Shown here piece by piece: positions 16,991 through 24,555 of a DNA stretch of 37,176 nucleotides. A program made the position numbers and the translations under genes. Positions within the stretch are counted from its first letter, which is position 1; every line of letters starts with the position of its first letter. This stretch comes from DP-36 sp036004365. Its GTDB lineage: Bacteria > Desulfobacterota > Binatia > UBA9968. Location of the stretch: positions 1-37,176 of the forward strand of contig DASYRN010000090.1 in assembly GCA_036004365.1 (NCBI GenBank), in the 5' to 3' direction. A model generated the notes under the pieces. That model was given only the letters and a program-made list of their open reading frames with translations, searched no databases and was not told where the DNA came from.

Positions 16991-17920
16991 GTGAACAGTC
17001 TAAACGGCGCACGATCGATCCTTGACCTCATCGGTTCCACTCCAGTCCTCAGGTTGAGAAACCTTCCCGGCAAAAACGATGCTGAGGTTTGGGCAAAACT
17101 AGAGTCCTTCAACCCGGGCGGATCCGTAAAAGACCGCATCTGCTTGAGCATGATCGAAGCTGCAGAACGGGAAGACAAGCTCAAACCCGGCGCAACGATC
17201 GTCGAGCCAACGAGTGGAAATACGGGCATTGGGCTCGCTTTAGTAGCAGCAGTCAAAGGTTACCGGCTCATTCTCACCATGCCCGATACCATGAGCGAAG
17301 AACGGCGCAGCCTCCTTACCGCATACGGCGCGCGACTCATTTTAACGCCAGACACCAAGGGGATGGGCGGGGCAATTCGGAAGGCGGAGGAACTTCTTTT
17401 AGAGCACTCTGATTATTACATGCCCCAGCAGTTCAACAATCCAGCAAACCCGGAGATCCATCGAAGAACTACAGCCGTGGAACTACTGAAGCAGTTTAAA
17501 ACGATCGATGCCTTTGTTGCGGGTGTGGGAACCGGAGGGACCATCACAGGAGTCGGAGAAGTCCTCAGAGATAAGATGAAAGGCATTCGGGTTTATGCAG
17601 TCGAACCGCAGGCGTCTCCCGTGCTCTCGGGCGGAGAACCCGGATATCACAAGATCCAAGGGATCGGTGCCGGGTTTATCCCTGCGGTCCTTAACACTCA
17701 GATATACGATGAAGTGATCGCAGTTTCCGATGAGGATGCTGCTCTTTGCACGAGGAGGCTTGCCCTGGAAGAGGGAGTTTTAGTTGGCATTTCTTCAGGA
17801 GCCGCATGCTGTGCGGCTTTGAAAGTCGCCAAGACTTTGGGCAAGGGACATGTCGTGGTTACCCTATTTGCGGACAAGGGAGAGCATTATCTAAGCACGG
17901 AGGTCTTTAGCAATCGCTAA
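16991..17920 (+). CDS. cysK: Cysteine synthase (O-acetylserine sulfhydrylase)
   Basis: 309 residues. The PLP-binding Lys is in FNPGGSVKDR (about 35-44), the substrate loop is PTSGNTGIGLA (about 74-84), and the phosphate-binding GVGTGGTITGVG is near 177-188. It makes cysteine from O-acetylserine and sulfide. The start is GTG 16991. Its stop overlaps the start of larE (TAATG), so the two are translationally coupled. Confidence 0.93.
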   Translation: MNSLNGARSILDLIGSTPVLRLRNLPGKNDAEVWAKLESFNPGGSVKDRICLSMIEAAEREDKLKPGATIVEPTSGNTGIGLALVAAVKGYRLILTMPDTMSEERRSLLTAYGARLILTPDTKGMGGAIRKAEELLLEHSDYYMPQQFNNPANPEIHRRTTAVELLKQFKTIDAFVAGVGTGGTITGVGEVLRDKMKGIRVYAVEPQASPVLSGGEPGYHKIQGIGAGFIPAVLNTQIYDEVIAVSDEDAALCTRRLALEEGVLVGISSGAACCAALKVAKTLGKGHVVVTLFADKGEHYLSTEVFSNR

Positions 17921-18732
17921 TGGACACAAATTTTGAAGAATTGAAAGAGATACTAAGAGCTACAGGCGGGATCCTAGTAGCCTTTTCAGGAGGGGTGGAT
18001 TCCACCTTTCTCCTCAAGGTCGCACACATGGTCCTGGGAGAACAGGCGATCGCTCTGACGACTTCATCCCCCACCGCGCCACCTGGGGAACTGGAGGCCG
18101 CAGAAAAATTAGCCAAGCTCATAGGGTGCGAGCACGTTGTCGTTGCATCTCATGAATTAGAGAATCCTTCCTTTTCGCAAAATCCGGTCAACCGTTGCTA
18201 TTTCTGTAAGGACGAGCTCTACCGGATTTGCCGTTTGCAGGCGGACCGGCTTGGAGTGAGTACAGTAGTGGATGGAACAAATATGGACGATCTCAAAGAT
18301 CATCGTCCAGGACTCAAGGCGGCCAAAGAGTGGCATATCCGTCACCCCCTGGTGGAGGCCCGCATGACTAAAGATGACATCCGCCGGTACAGCCGCCAGC
18401 TTGAGCTTCCCTCATGGAACAAGCCAGCCATCGCTTGCCTTTCATCTCGTTTTCCCTACGGCATCGAAATCAATGTGGGGAAACTCGAAAAGATCGCTGC
18501 CTGCGAGCGTTTCTTACAGGACCTGCGGTTTAGGGAATTCCGGGTCCGGTATCACGGAGATTTGGTTCGCATCGAATTGGCTCCAGAAGAGATCGACCGA
18601 CTCTTTGATCCGATTACAAGAGAGGCGATCGTCGAGAGATTCAAGGAGATCGGCTTTACTTTTGTGAGTCTTGATCTTCAGGGTTATCGGACGGGAAGCA
18701 TGAACGAGCCCTTGGCCAACAAAGTCTCCTAA
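17920..18732 (+). CDS. larE: LarE-like sacrificial sulfur transferase (PP-loop ATPase)
   Basis: 270 residues. The PP-loop SGGVDSTF (about 24-31), the NRCYFCKDELY segment and the downstream KPAIACLSSRFPYG segment match the LarE family. In lactobacilli LarE donates its own cysteine sulfur to build the nickel-pincer nucleotide cofactor of lactate racemase. The Cys in PAIACLSSR is the likely donor position; this is inferred from family alignment in memory. larA, larB and larC are not nearby. Overlap with cysK suggests a supply of sulfur or cysteine, and a different sulfuration substrate is possible. Confidence 0.85.
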   Translation: MDTNFEELKEILRATGGILVAFSGGVDSTFLLKVAHMVLGEQAIALTTSSPTAPPGELEAAEKLAKLIGCEHVVVASHELENPSFSQNPVNRCYFCKDELYRICRLQADRLGVSTVVDGTNMDDLKDHRPGLKAAKEWHIRHPLVEARMTKDDIRRYSRQLELPSWNKPAIACLSSRFPYGIEINVGKLEKIAACERFLQDLRFREFRVRYHGDLVRIELAPEEIDRLFDPITREAIVERFKEIGFTFVSLDLQGYRTGSMNEPLANKVS

Positions 18733-18753
18733 AGCCTCCTCGCGCACGCGCGA

Positions 18754-19452
18754 TTAACACACTCGCCCTTCGCGTAGTAAAGCCTCTGCCAATAGAAGGT
18801 CTTCCGGCAATGTAATCTTGATATTGGCGGAGTGCCCTTCGAGAACGGTAACCTTCTCGCCCAAGAGTTCCACGAGCGTCGCATCATCGGTTGCCTCGAT
18901 GCCCCGTTCAATCGCGCGACGATAAGCCTCGCGGATGATCTCGGTCCTGAATACCTGAGGTGTTTGAATTTCCCTTAAAATATCTCGAGGAGGAGTTTCT
19001 CGAACTTGCCTCTCAGGCGAGACTACCTTGATGGTGCTCCGGACGGGAATTCCCGGCACGACGGCACCTTTTCGCAAAGCCATCTCAACGCAGGAGTCAA
19101 TGAGACTCGGCGGAACAAAAGGCCGTGCCCCGTCGTGAATGACGACGATCTCGCAATCCCGGTCCAAATGTCTAAGTCCTTGGCTCACCGAGTCTTGCCG
19201 TCTATCACCTCCCGTCTGCAAGACGCACTCAAGACAGCGGATTTGGGAATCCGAGCGAATCAATTCCCGGCACTTTGAAACTTCCTTCTCCGATACTACG
19301 AGGATCACCCTGCGCACTTTTTGCGACTTCGCAAAACGGCTTAGTGTGTGCAAAATCATTGGCCGACCGCCGATAGACAGAAAGGGCTTGGAAGTTTGTC
19401 CGCCGATCCTTTTTCCCTCACCTGCCGCAACAATAATCGCATTAACACGCAT
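18754..19452 (-). CDS. ispD: 2-C-methyl-D-erythritol 4-phosphate cytidylyltransferase IspD
   Basis: 232 residues. The nucleotide-binding start AIIVAAGEGKRIGG...KPF (about 5-23), VVIHDGARPFV (about 106-116) and the C-terminal GHSANIKITLPEDL (about 207-220) define IspD, the third step of the non-mevalonate isoprenoid pathway. The ATG at 19452 lies only 12 nt beyond the T run of the carD terminator, leaving little room for its own promoter. ispF, often fused or adjacent, is absent. It converges with larE. Confidence 0.92.
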   Translation of the reverse strand: MRVNAIIVAAGEGKRIGGQTSKPFLSIGGRPMILHTLSRFAKSQKVRRVILVVSEKEVSKCRELIRSDSQIRCLECVLQTGGDRRQDSVSQGLRHLDRDCEIVVIHDGARPFVPPSLIDSCVEMALRKGAVVPGIPVRSTIKVVSPERQVRETPPRDILREIQTPQVFRTEIIREAYRRAIERGIEATDDATLVELLGEKVTVLEGHSANIKITLPEDLLLAEALLREGRVC

Positions 19453-19464
19453 TGATGTGCCACC

Positions 19465-19500
19465 AAAAAAAAGGGGCCGAGGGTCTTCACCCTCGGCCCC
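19465..19500 (-). terminator. Strong intrinsic terminator after carD, abutting ispD
   Basis: A perfect 12-bp GC-rich stem (GGGGCCGAGGGT 19473-19484, ACCCTCGGCCCC 19489-19500) has a 4-nt loop and, on the minus strand, is followed by eight T residues (19472-19465). It starts 22 bp after the carD stop and ends 12 nt before the ispD start codon. Confidence 0.93.
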
Positions 19501-19522
19501 TGTGATTCGTTAAAGACTTCCT

Positions 19523-20005
19523 TCAGTGAGTAAATATATGCCGCAATTCCTCAAGAATTTTTTCCTCTGAATGAGATCGAGCGATAGATAGTTCCTTCAC
19601 CAAGAGATTCCGAGCGGTATCCAGCATCTTGCGTTCTCCAAAGGAAAGCTCCTTGTCTCCTTTGAGCACGAAGAGATCTCGCAAGACCTTCGCGATTTCT
19701 AGGATCGAACCGGTCTTTATCTTTTCAGTGTATTCGCGGTAGCGACGGTTCCAGGTTTGTTGATCTGTCTGTACTTTTTTTTGGCGCAGAATCTTGTAGA
19801 CCTGAGAGACCATGTTCCTGTCGATGACTCTCCTCAATCCGACCGACTCGACATTGTCGATTGGAATCATAATCTTCATATCCGTATCTAGAATCCGCAG
19901 CATGTAGAACTTCTTTTCCGTCCCCGATATGACCTGGCTACGAATGGCTTCAATCTGGCCCACTCCGTGCGCTGGGTATACAACTTTCTCACCGACCTTA
20001 AACAT
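19523..20005 (-). CDS. carD: CarD-family transcription regulator
   Basis: 160 residues. The N-terminal RNA-polymerase-interacting Tudor-like domain (FKVGEKVVYPAHGVGQIEAI, about 3-22) and the helical C-terminal domain (about 65-160, with WNRRYREYTEKIKTGS) match CarD/CdnL. These proteins bind the RNAP beta subunit and stabilise the open complex, notably at rRNA promoters. ATG 20005 is chosen because AGGAGG lies 5 nt before it; the in-frame GTG at 20011 overlaps that site. It is transcribed from a promoter about 250 nt upstream. Confidence 0.93.
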   Translation of the reverse strand: MFKVGEKVVYPAHGVGQIEAIRSQVISGTEKKFYMLRILDTDMKIMIPIDNVESVGLRRVIDRNMVSQVYKILRQKKVQTDQQTWNRRYREYTEKIKTGSILEIAKVLRDLFVLKGDKELSFGERKMLDTARNLLVKELSIARSHSEEKILEELRHIFTH

Positions 20006-20231
20006 ACTCACCTCCTAAAGAAAGGAATCGGCTCCCCAGGAACTTTCTCGAGGGTTAGGAATTCCGGGTCCAGCAAGAGAGCGGAGAGACAAAATTGAGT
20101 TTGGAAGCCAATACGGGGAAATATGGAAGGAAATCTTAAACTCTTCTGAATCCGGAGTCAGCACATCTAGAATCCGTCGTACCCTGTGGAGGCGCCAAAA
20201 AATTAGCGGCTGCAACCCTCAGACCGCCGTT

Positions 20232-20254
20232 TGACCTATTTTGACCATAGGTCA
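20232..20254. promoter_or_regulatory. Operator-like palindrome at the carD transcription start
   Basis: TGACCTA (20232-20238) and TAGGTCA (20248-20254) are perfect inverted half-sites separated by 9 bp. A third direct TGACC copy lies in the spacer (20242-20246). The element abuts the -10 and covers the predicted start, where a repressor would act. The protein that binds is unknown; CarD autoregulation through a partner is one option. Confidence 0.5.
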
Positions 20255-20283
20255 TTTATATCTCCTTATAGCTCCTCCGTCAA
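20255..20283 (-). promoter_or_regulatory. Sigma-70-type promoter of carD
   Basis: On the minus strand, TTGACG (20283-20278) and TATAAA (20260-20255) are separated by 17 bp, each one base from consensus. Transcription would start near 20248, giving a leader of about 240 nt before carD. This accounts for the 380-bp gap between rimI and carD, where I see no convincing gene. Confidence 0.7.
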
Positions 20284-20385
20284 GGCGCGGAATCCCGAAA
20301 ATAAAACACTTTTACTTATAAGAAGTTAAAAACGTGGATTAAAGTGATGCTGGAACAAGATAATTGCGGTCATCTGACAGCAACT

Positions 20386-20922
20386 TCATCCTCTGAGTAC
20401 CAAAACCATAGCTAGAGCATCTTCACCGTCGTCAGAATAATAGCCTCTCCGCACCCCTTGGATCATGAAACCCATAGATCGATAAAGGCGTTGCGCGGAC
20501 TCATTTGATTTTCTCACTTCCAATGTGACTCGACTCAATCGGCGATTTTTAGCCTCATCAATAACCGCTTGCAGCAAGGAGCAGCCAATCCCTTGTCGCC
20601 GGTAGCTAGGATCTACAGCCAAATTGTGGATATCAACCTCAGTTGCAAGAAGCCAGTAAATGATATAGCCGACCGTCATGCCGTTCGTGACGGCAAGCAG
20701 TGAGCGGGAACAGGGAACACCCAGCTCCTGTAAAAAAAATCGGGTGCTCCAAGGATAAGCAAAGGAGGCTTTTTCGATTCTCATGATTTCATGAAGATCT
20801 GATGCCGACATCTGCCTGAAATCAAGATGAGTCCTGGAAGCAGGAGGGCGTTCAGACTGCGGCTGGATGATCCGTATCTCTTCTAACGATTGTACGCTAT
20901 CTTGGTTGTTATACAGGGTCAC
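20386..20922 (-). CDS. rimI: RimI-like N-acetyltransferase (GNAT)
   Basis: 178 residues. The acetyl-CoA-binding motif RRQGIGCSLLQAVIDEA (about 108-124), the IHNLAV strand and the C-terminal NESAQRLYRSMGF are typical of RimI, which acetylates the N-terminus of ribosomal protein bS18. There is an N-terminal extension of about 35 residues before the GNAT domain (DFRQMSASDLHEI). The start is GTG 20922, overlapping the stop of the ferredoxin fusion gene by 4 nt, so an internal start is possible but coupling favours the long form. Other GNAT substrates cannot be excluded. Confidence 0.85.
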   Translation of the reverse strand: MTLYNNQDSVQSLEEIRIIQPQSERPPASRTHLDFRQMSASDLHEIMRIEKASFAYPWSTRFFLQELGVPCSRSLLAVTNGMTVGYIIYWLLATEVDIHNLAVDPSYRRQGIGCSLLQAVIDEAKNRRLSRVTLEVRKSNESAQRLYRSMGFMIQGVRRGYYSDDGEDALAMVLVLRG

Positions 20923-22298
20923 TTTGCTGGCTCCTCTTGTTTTGACTGCTTCAAGAGCAGGACTTCCAAAAGTTTATTCTCAAAACGATGGGAAAACCCT
21001 TGGACTTTTTCCTTTAAGGGAATAACCGTAGTGAATTCCGGCGGGAATGCTCCAGCACTAGAACTGATCTTTCTAACCCTCTCATCCACGCACTTCCCTC
21101 GTACGACGAAGTGGCCGTCCTTTAAAACCAGATCATAATCATAATCAGGCATTTCATCGGCAAACTTATCTCCCATGGGAAACCCAATATCTGGGACTTT
21201 CCTCGGGAACTCGACCCGCAAGAAATAGGCGCCTGCCCAGTCCTCGAGGGTATAAACATTCCCGTAACGTCTCTCACGTTCCATCTTCTCGACAAAACCT
21301 TTTTCATAGAATCCATCCACCGGGATGGGGTTTGTTCGAATGACACCTGCCCGCAAGCCGAGAAGAGGCATGCCGGCGTAGAGTAAAGGAATACCATAGG
21401 AGGCCGCCGCAAAGGTCATCTCGTTCACTGGCTGCGCATGAAAGATCCCTTTTCTAAGGCGGTAAACGCCCTCGAGAAAGGCCAAGAAGACTCCCAGAAG
21501 AATGTAGATATTGATGCCTTGACTAAACAGAATATCCGAGCCGATCACCCCCGCGGCTGTAGTCATGATGATAAGAGGATAAAGAACCAAATTAATCAAG
21601 ATATTTAGCCCCGTTGCGCCAGCTGAACTGAAGCACACCGGGCTTTGGACCGCGCGCTCCAAATCTCTCTTCGCTTGGTGGGGCAAGGCACCCAAAAAGG
21701 GCTGGGTAAAAAAGATTAGAATTCGCGGGAGAGTTTTCGTCAAAGGATTCCGTCTTTGTAATTGGACCAAGACTTCCTGAAAATTCACAGAGACTTCGCC
21801 GGGAAAGTGCTTCGGCGCCCGGACAACTTTCGGGGCCTGAGCCTGAAGCCTAGGCTGAGATGGCTGGCTCTGCGGTCTGGCAGCAGGAGTCGGAGGGGTC
21901 GCGGGTTTCTCCTTAGGCCGAGGCGAAGAGGGTGGAGATAAAACCGAAGGCTTTTGGGTGGAGGGCTCAGGGATTGAAGGCCCAGCAACTTGAGCGGGTT
22001 TTTCTCCCTCCTTCTTGCGGAAGCGCGACTCAAAACTTTCCCCAAATTGAACATCCTTGTGAAGCTCGCTCGCACGGGCGATTAAAACGTCTTCGCTTTC
22101 TATGTTGTTGGGATCGGTCACACAACAGTCCACCGGACAAACCGCGGCGCAAGCCTCGTAGTCGTGGAAACCAACGCACTCCGTACACAGAAGAGGGTCA
22201 ATGACATAGATCTCCTCGTCTTGACTAATGGCGTTGTTGGGGCATTCCGGCTCGCAAGCGCCACAGTTAATACAGTCGCTGGTGATCATCGTCGCCAT
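20919..22298 (-). CDS. Ferredoxin / membrane / HSP20-like fusion protein
   Basis: 459 residues with an unusual order of parts. Residues 1-80 are a two-cluster [4Fe-4S] ferredoxin of the YfhL/Alvin type: C9-x2-C12-x2-C15-x3-C19, then C38-x2-C41-x8-C50-x3-C54, plus C58 and C59. Residues about 85-165 are a Pro/Ser-rich linker. Residues about 225-330 hold two to three hydrophobic segments (LNILINLVLYPLIIMTTAAGV, IYILLGVFLAFLEGVYRL and SYGIPLLYAGMPLLGL). Residues about 345-450 resemble an HSP20/alpha-crystallin domain (EDWAGAYFLRVEFPRKV ... FVVRGKC ... FTTVIPLKEKV ... ENKLLEVLLLK). It could tether electron transfer or a holdase to the inner membrane; function is not known to me. It is coupled to rimI. 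Confidence 0.75.
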   Translation of the reverse strand: MATMITSDCINCGACEPECPNNAISQDEEIYVIDPLLCTECVGFHDYEACAAVCPVDCCVTDPNNIESEDVLIARASELHKDVQFGESFESRFRKKEGEKPAQVAGPSIPEPSTQKPSVLSPPSSPRPKEKPATPPTPAARPQSQPSQPRLQAQAPKVVRAPKHFPGEVSVNFQEVLVQLQRRNPLTKTLPRILIFFTQPFLGALPHQAKRDLERAVQSPVCFSSAGATGLNILINLVLYPLIIMTTAAGVIGSDILFSQGINIYILLGVFLAFLEGVYRLRKGIFHAQPVNEMTFAAASYGIPLLYAGMPLLGLRAGVIRTNPIPVDGFYEKGFVEKMERERRYGNVYTLEDWAGAYFLRVEFPRKVPDIGFPMGDKFADEMPDYDYDLVLKDGHFVVRGKCVDERVRKISSSAGAFPPEFTTVIPLKEKVQGFSHRFENKLLEVLLLKQSKQEEPAK

Positions 22299-22354
22299 AG
22301 GAAAATCTCTTGGCCTCTCTTATCTGGTCAGTAATTACTTGTTTCCTCCGGGGT

Positions 22355-22360
22355 TGTCAA
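22355..22360 (-). promoter_or_regulatory. Possible -35 element for the ferredoxin fusion gene
   Basis: A perfect TTGACA lies on the minus strand (22360-22355), 57 nt before the start at 22298. The best -10 candidate is AGTAAT after only 15 bp, so the promoter is weakly supported. Confidence 0.3.
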
Positions 22361-22413
22361 TGTTTTGAAGTCATCTTGAAACTGCGAGAAAACCTATGGT
22401 AGACGTGAAGAAG

Positions 22414-22489
22414 GGCGGCGTACCCAAGTGGTTAAGGGAGAGGTCTGCAAAACCTCGATGCAGCGGTTCGAATCCGCTCGCCGCCTCCA
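22414..22489 (+). tRNA. tRNA-Cys (anticodon GCA)
   Basis: A 7-bp acceptor stem (GGCGGCG 22414-22420 with CGCCGCC 22479-22485), an anticodon stem GAGGT/ACCTC with loop CTGCAAA (anticodon GCA at 22447-22449) and a T arm GCGGTTCGAATCCGC are all present. The CCA end is encoded (22487-22489). It stands alone between the divergent ferredoxin fusion gene and a DedA gene on its own strand. Confidence 0.96.
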
Positions 22490-22594
22490 TTTTCCGGCTC
22501 GTCGCTTACGCTTCACTCCTAGAAGCTCTCCAGTCAGCGGACCCATCCTCGAAAAGTCAGGCGCGCAGAACAAGAGGGCTGAGAGCCGTTTTCT

Positions 22595-23188
22595 TTGATC
22601 GTGGAAACCCTTCTCCAATATTTCATCCAATACCACTATCTGGTGATCTTCTTCGGAACCTTCATCGAAGGGGAAGTTGTTCTCATCGCTGGAGGATTTC
22701 TTGTCTCCGAAGGGCACTTGAACTTTCCCGTCTTAGTGCTCCTTGCGACCGTCGCTGCAATCATTGGAGACAACTTTTTCTTCTGGCTGGGGCGAAGTCA
22801 AAGGATTGGTTCGCGGCACCCTTGGGCGGATAGGCTCCTCAATTTTATCGGGGAACATCGTCTCTTCAAGGGAGAGGAGTTCGTGCGACGCCATGGTGGA
22901 AAGTCAGTATTCTTGGTGCGGTTTTTCTACGGACTCCGTTTTGCTGGCGCCATGACCGCAGGATACCTGGGAATGGGGATGGTGCGTTTCTTCCTCTTCA
23001 ACCTGGTCGGATCACTCATCTGGGCGGTCCTCCTTGGCTGGGTGGGCTATATCTTCGGAGAAAGCATCGAGTCGATTGCCCAAGGAGTTAAGCTTGGAGA
23101 GATCGGCTTTATCTTAGTGCTTGCGGGCCTGATCATTATTTATTTACTCAACCGAAGGCGGAAAAGGCGACCTCAAAATCTAAGCTAA
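22595..23188 (+). CDS. DedA-family membrane protein
   Basis: 197 residues with about five hydrophobic segments. The family landmarks are a Glu in the first re-entrant segment (GTFIEGEVVLIAGGFLV), GDNFFFWLGR and the second signature VRFFYGLRFAGAMTAGYLGM (about 109-128). DedA/SNARE-associated proteins include flippases or transporters for lipid carriers. The C-terminus is strongly basic (NRRRKRRP). The start is TTG 22595 or GTG 22601, neither with a good ribosome binding site. The stop overlaps the convergent glutaredoxin gene by 4 nt. Confidence 0.88.
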   Translation: MIVETLLQYFIQYHYLVIFFGTFIEGEVVLIAGGFLVSEGHLNFPVLVLLATVAAIIGDNFFFWLGRSQRIGSRHPWADRLLNFIGEHRLFKGEEFVRRHGGKSVFLVRFFYGLRFAGAMTAGYLGMGMVRFFLFNLVGSLIWAVLLGWVGYIFGESIESIAQGVKLGEIGFILVLAGLIIIYLLNRRRKRRPQNLS

Positions 23189-23439
23189 TTTCTCGAAAGC
23201 CGGTCAAGTTCCCCCGCGGCATCAAGCTCTCTCAGTTCCTCAAAGCCGCCCACAGAATTCCCATCAATGAATATTTGGGGGACAGTTCTACGACCAGACA
23301 ACCGCTGTATCTCTTTCTGGAGGACGGCATCAGAAGTGACATCAACCTCTTCAAACGCGATATTCTTGGACTGGAGGAGAGCCTTGGCCCGTTTACAAAA
23401 GGAGCAGTATTCCTTGCTATAGAGCACGACCCTGGACAC
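23185..23439 (-). CDS. grxC: Glutaredoxin (GrxC-like)
   Basis: 84 residues, full length for a small glutaredoxin. The redox site is CSFC (YSKEYCSFCKRAKAL, about 8-22). RTVPQIFIDG carries the cis-Pro and GGFEELREL the glutathione-binding loop. It reduces glutathione-mixed disulfides in the cytoplasm. It begins 3 bp after the MshN-like gene, so it looks like the last gene of the pilus operon, an unusual place for it. Confidence 0.92.
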   Translation of the reverse strand: MSRVVLYSKEYCSFCKRAKALLQSKNIAFEEVDVTSDAVLQKEIQRLSGRRTVPQIFIDGNSVGGFEELRELDAAGELDRLSRN

Positions 23440-23442
23440 AGG

Positions 23443-24555
23443 TTACTTCTTTCCGGGTAGCGCTCCAAGGTGGGCGCGCACCCTTTCGACGATTTGCTTG
23501 TTTTCCTCCCCGGACAGATCGATAAACTTCTGATAATGGAATCGAGCGCGCTCCGTTTCTCCTATTTCTTCCAAGATTAGTGCAAGATTGTAATGGGTTT
23601 GCGGAAAACCGGAATTAACCGCCAAGGCCTTTTCCAGAATCTCACGTGCCTCGTGGGGTTGCTTCTGAGACCGGTAGACCAACCCTAGGTTATTGTAAGC
23701 GCCTAGGTGATTACGGTCCAGGGAGAGCGCCATCTCATAGTTTTTGGTCGCCGGCTTCCAATCCCCTTTAATTTGATAAATCACTCCGAGGTTATGGTAG
23801 GCCTTTGGATAGCTCGGATTCAGAGCCAAAGCCTTTCGAAACTCATTAATTGCCTCATCGTACATCCCTAGCTCTTTGTAGACCACACCAAGATTGTTAC
23901 GGGCCTCGGCATGGAGAGGCCACAGCTGAATAACCTTCTCATATTCTCTCTTGGCTTGCGAAAAACTTTTCTCCTCTTGATAAGAGAGCGCCAAGTTGAA
24001 ATGATAACGCACCTCTTCAGAGAACTCCGAAGCTATGGCCAACTGCGGTCCTTCACTTCTCTTTGAGGAACTCACAGAGGTTGCTTCTCTATCTCGACGG
24101 ACTTCTCCTTCCTTGCCCGCAGCTAATTTGGCCGTTGCACTGTCGCCTGGAATTGGTTGTTGACGAGCGCCTTGGCCCTCCTTGGATTGCTCCGGGCCTT
24201 GGGTCAAGGCAGTTTCCTTTTCCAAAGAAAGCGGCTCTACGACAGGAACTGCGGGAGGAGGAGAAAGAACCGGTGCCCCCGAGGGTTTCGCAGAGACAGA
24301 GGACCGTGGCTGAACTTGGCCAGTCTTCCCATAGAAGAAGTAGACAAAGAGCAAGACAAAGAGAAAAAGGCCCGAACCCAGTCCGATCAGAAGCGTCGGA
24401 GAGAGACCAATACGGTTGAGGGGCGACGACCCCTCTCCCGCCCCCCGCTGGTTTGCCCTGGCCACGGGTAATACCCCCGAAGGTTCAGGGTTCAGATAGC
24501 GTCTTCCGAAACTAGCTGCTTGTGCTTTCTTAAGTGCGTCGGCGATTAAACTCAC
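23443..24555 (-). CDS. mshN: MshN-like membrane-anchored TPR protein
   Basis: 370 residues. It starts MSLIADALKKAQA, like the short cytoplasmic head of MshN. One transmembrane segment follows (about 50-72), then a Pro/Ser/Lys-rich periplasmic linker (about 75-185) and about five TPR units (about 190-350; e.g. AEARNNLGVVYKELGMYDEAINEF and AYNNLGLVYRSQKQPHEARE). In MSHA pili MshN is a periplasmic TPR assembly factor. The start overlaps the stop of the MshM-like gene by 4 nt (ATGA). Assignment rests on architecture and gene order. Confidence 0.75.
   Translation of the reverse strand: MSLIADALKKAQAASFGRRYLNPEPSGVLPVARANQRGAGEGSSPLNRIGLSPTLLIGLGSGLFLFVLLFVYFFYGKTGQVQPRSSVSAKPSGAPVLSPPPAVPVVEPLSLEKETALTQGPEQSKEGQGARQQPIPGDSATAKLAAGKEGEVRRDREATSVSSSKRSEGPQLAIASEFSEEVRYHFNLALSYQEEKSFSQAKREYEKVIQLWPLHAEARNNLGVVYKELGMYDEAINEFRKALALNPSYPKAYHNLGVIYQIKGDWKPATKNYEMALSLDRNHLGAYNNLGLVYRSQKQPHEAREILEKALAVNSGFPQTHYNLALILEEIGETERARFHYQKFIDLSGEENKQIVERVRAHLGALPGKK

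Noticed and set aside
20136..20255. 39-codon minus-strand frame upstream of carD with AAGGAG before its ATG
   Set aside because: The apparent ribosome binding site and ATG coincide with the spacer and -10 of a good promoter, so that ATG would not be transcribed.
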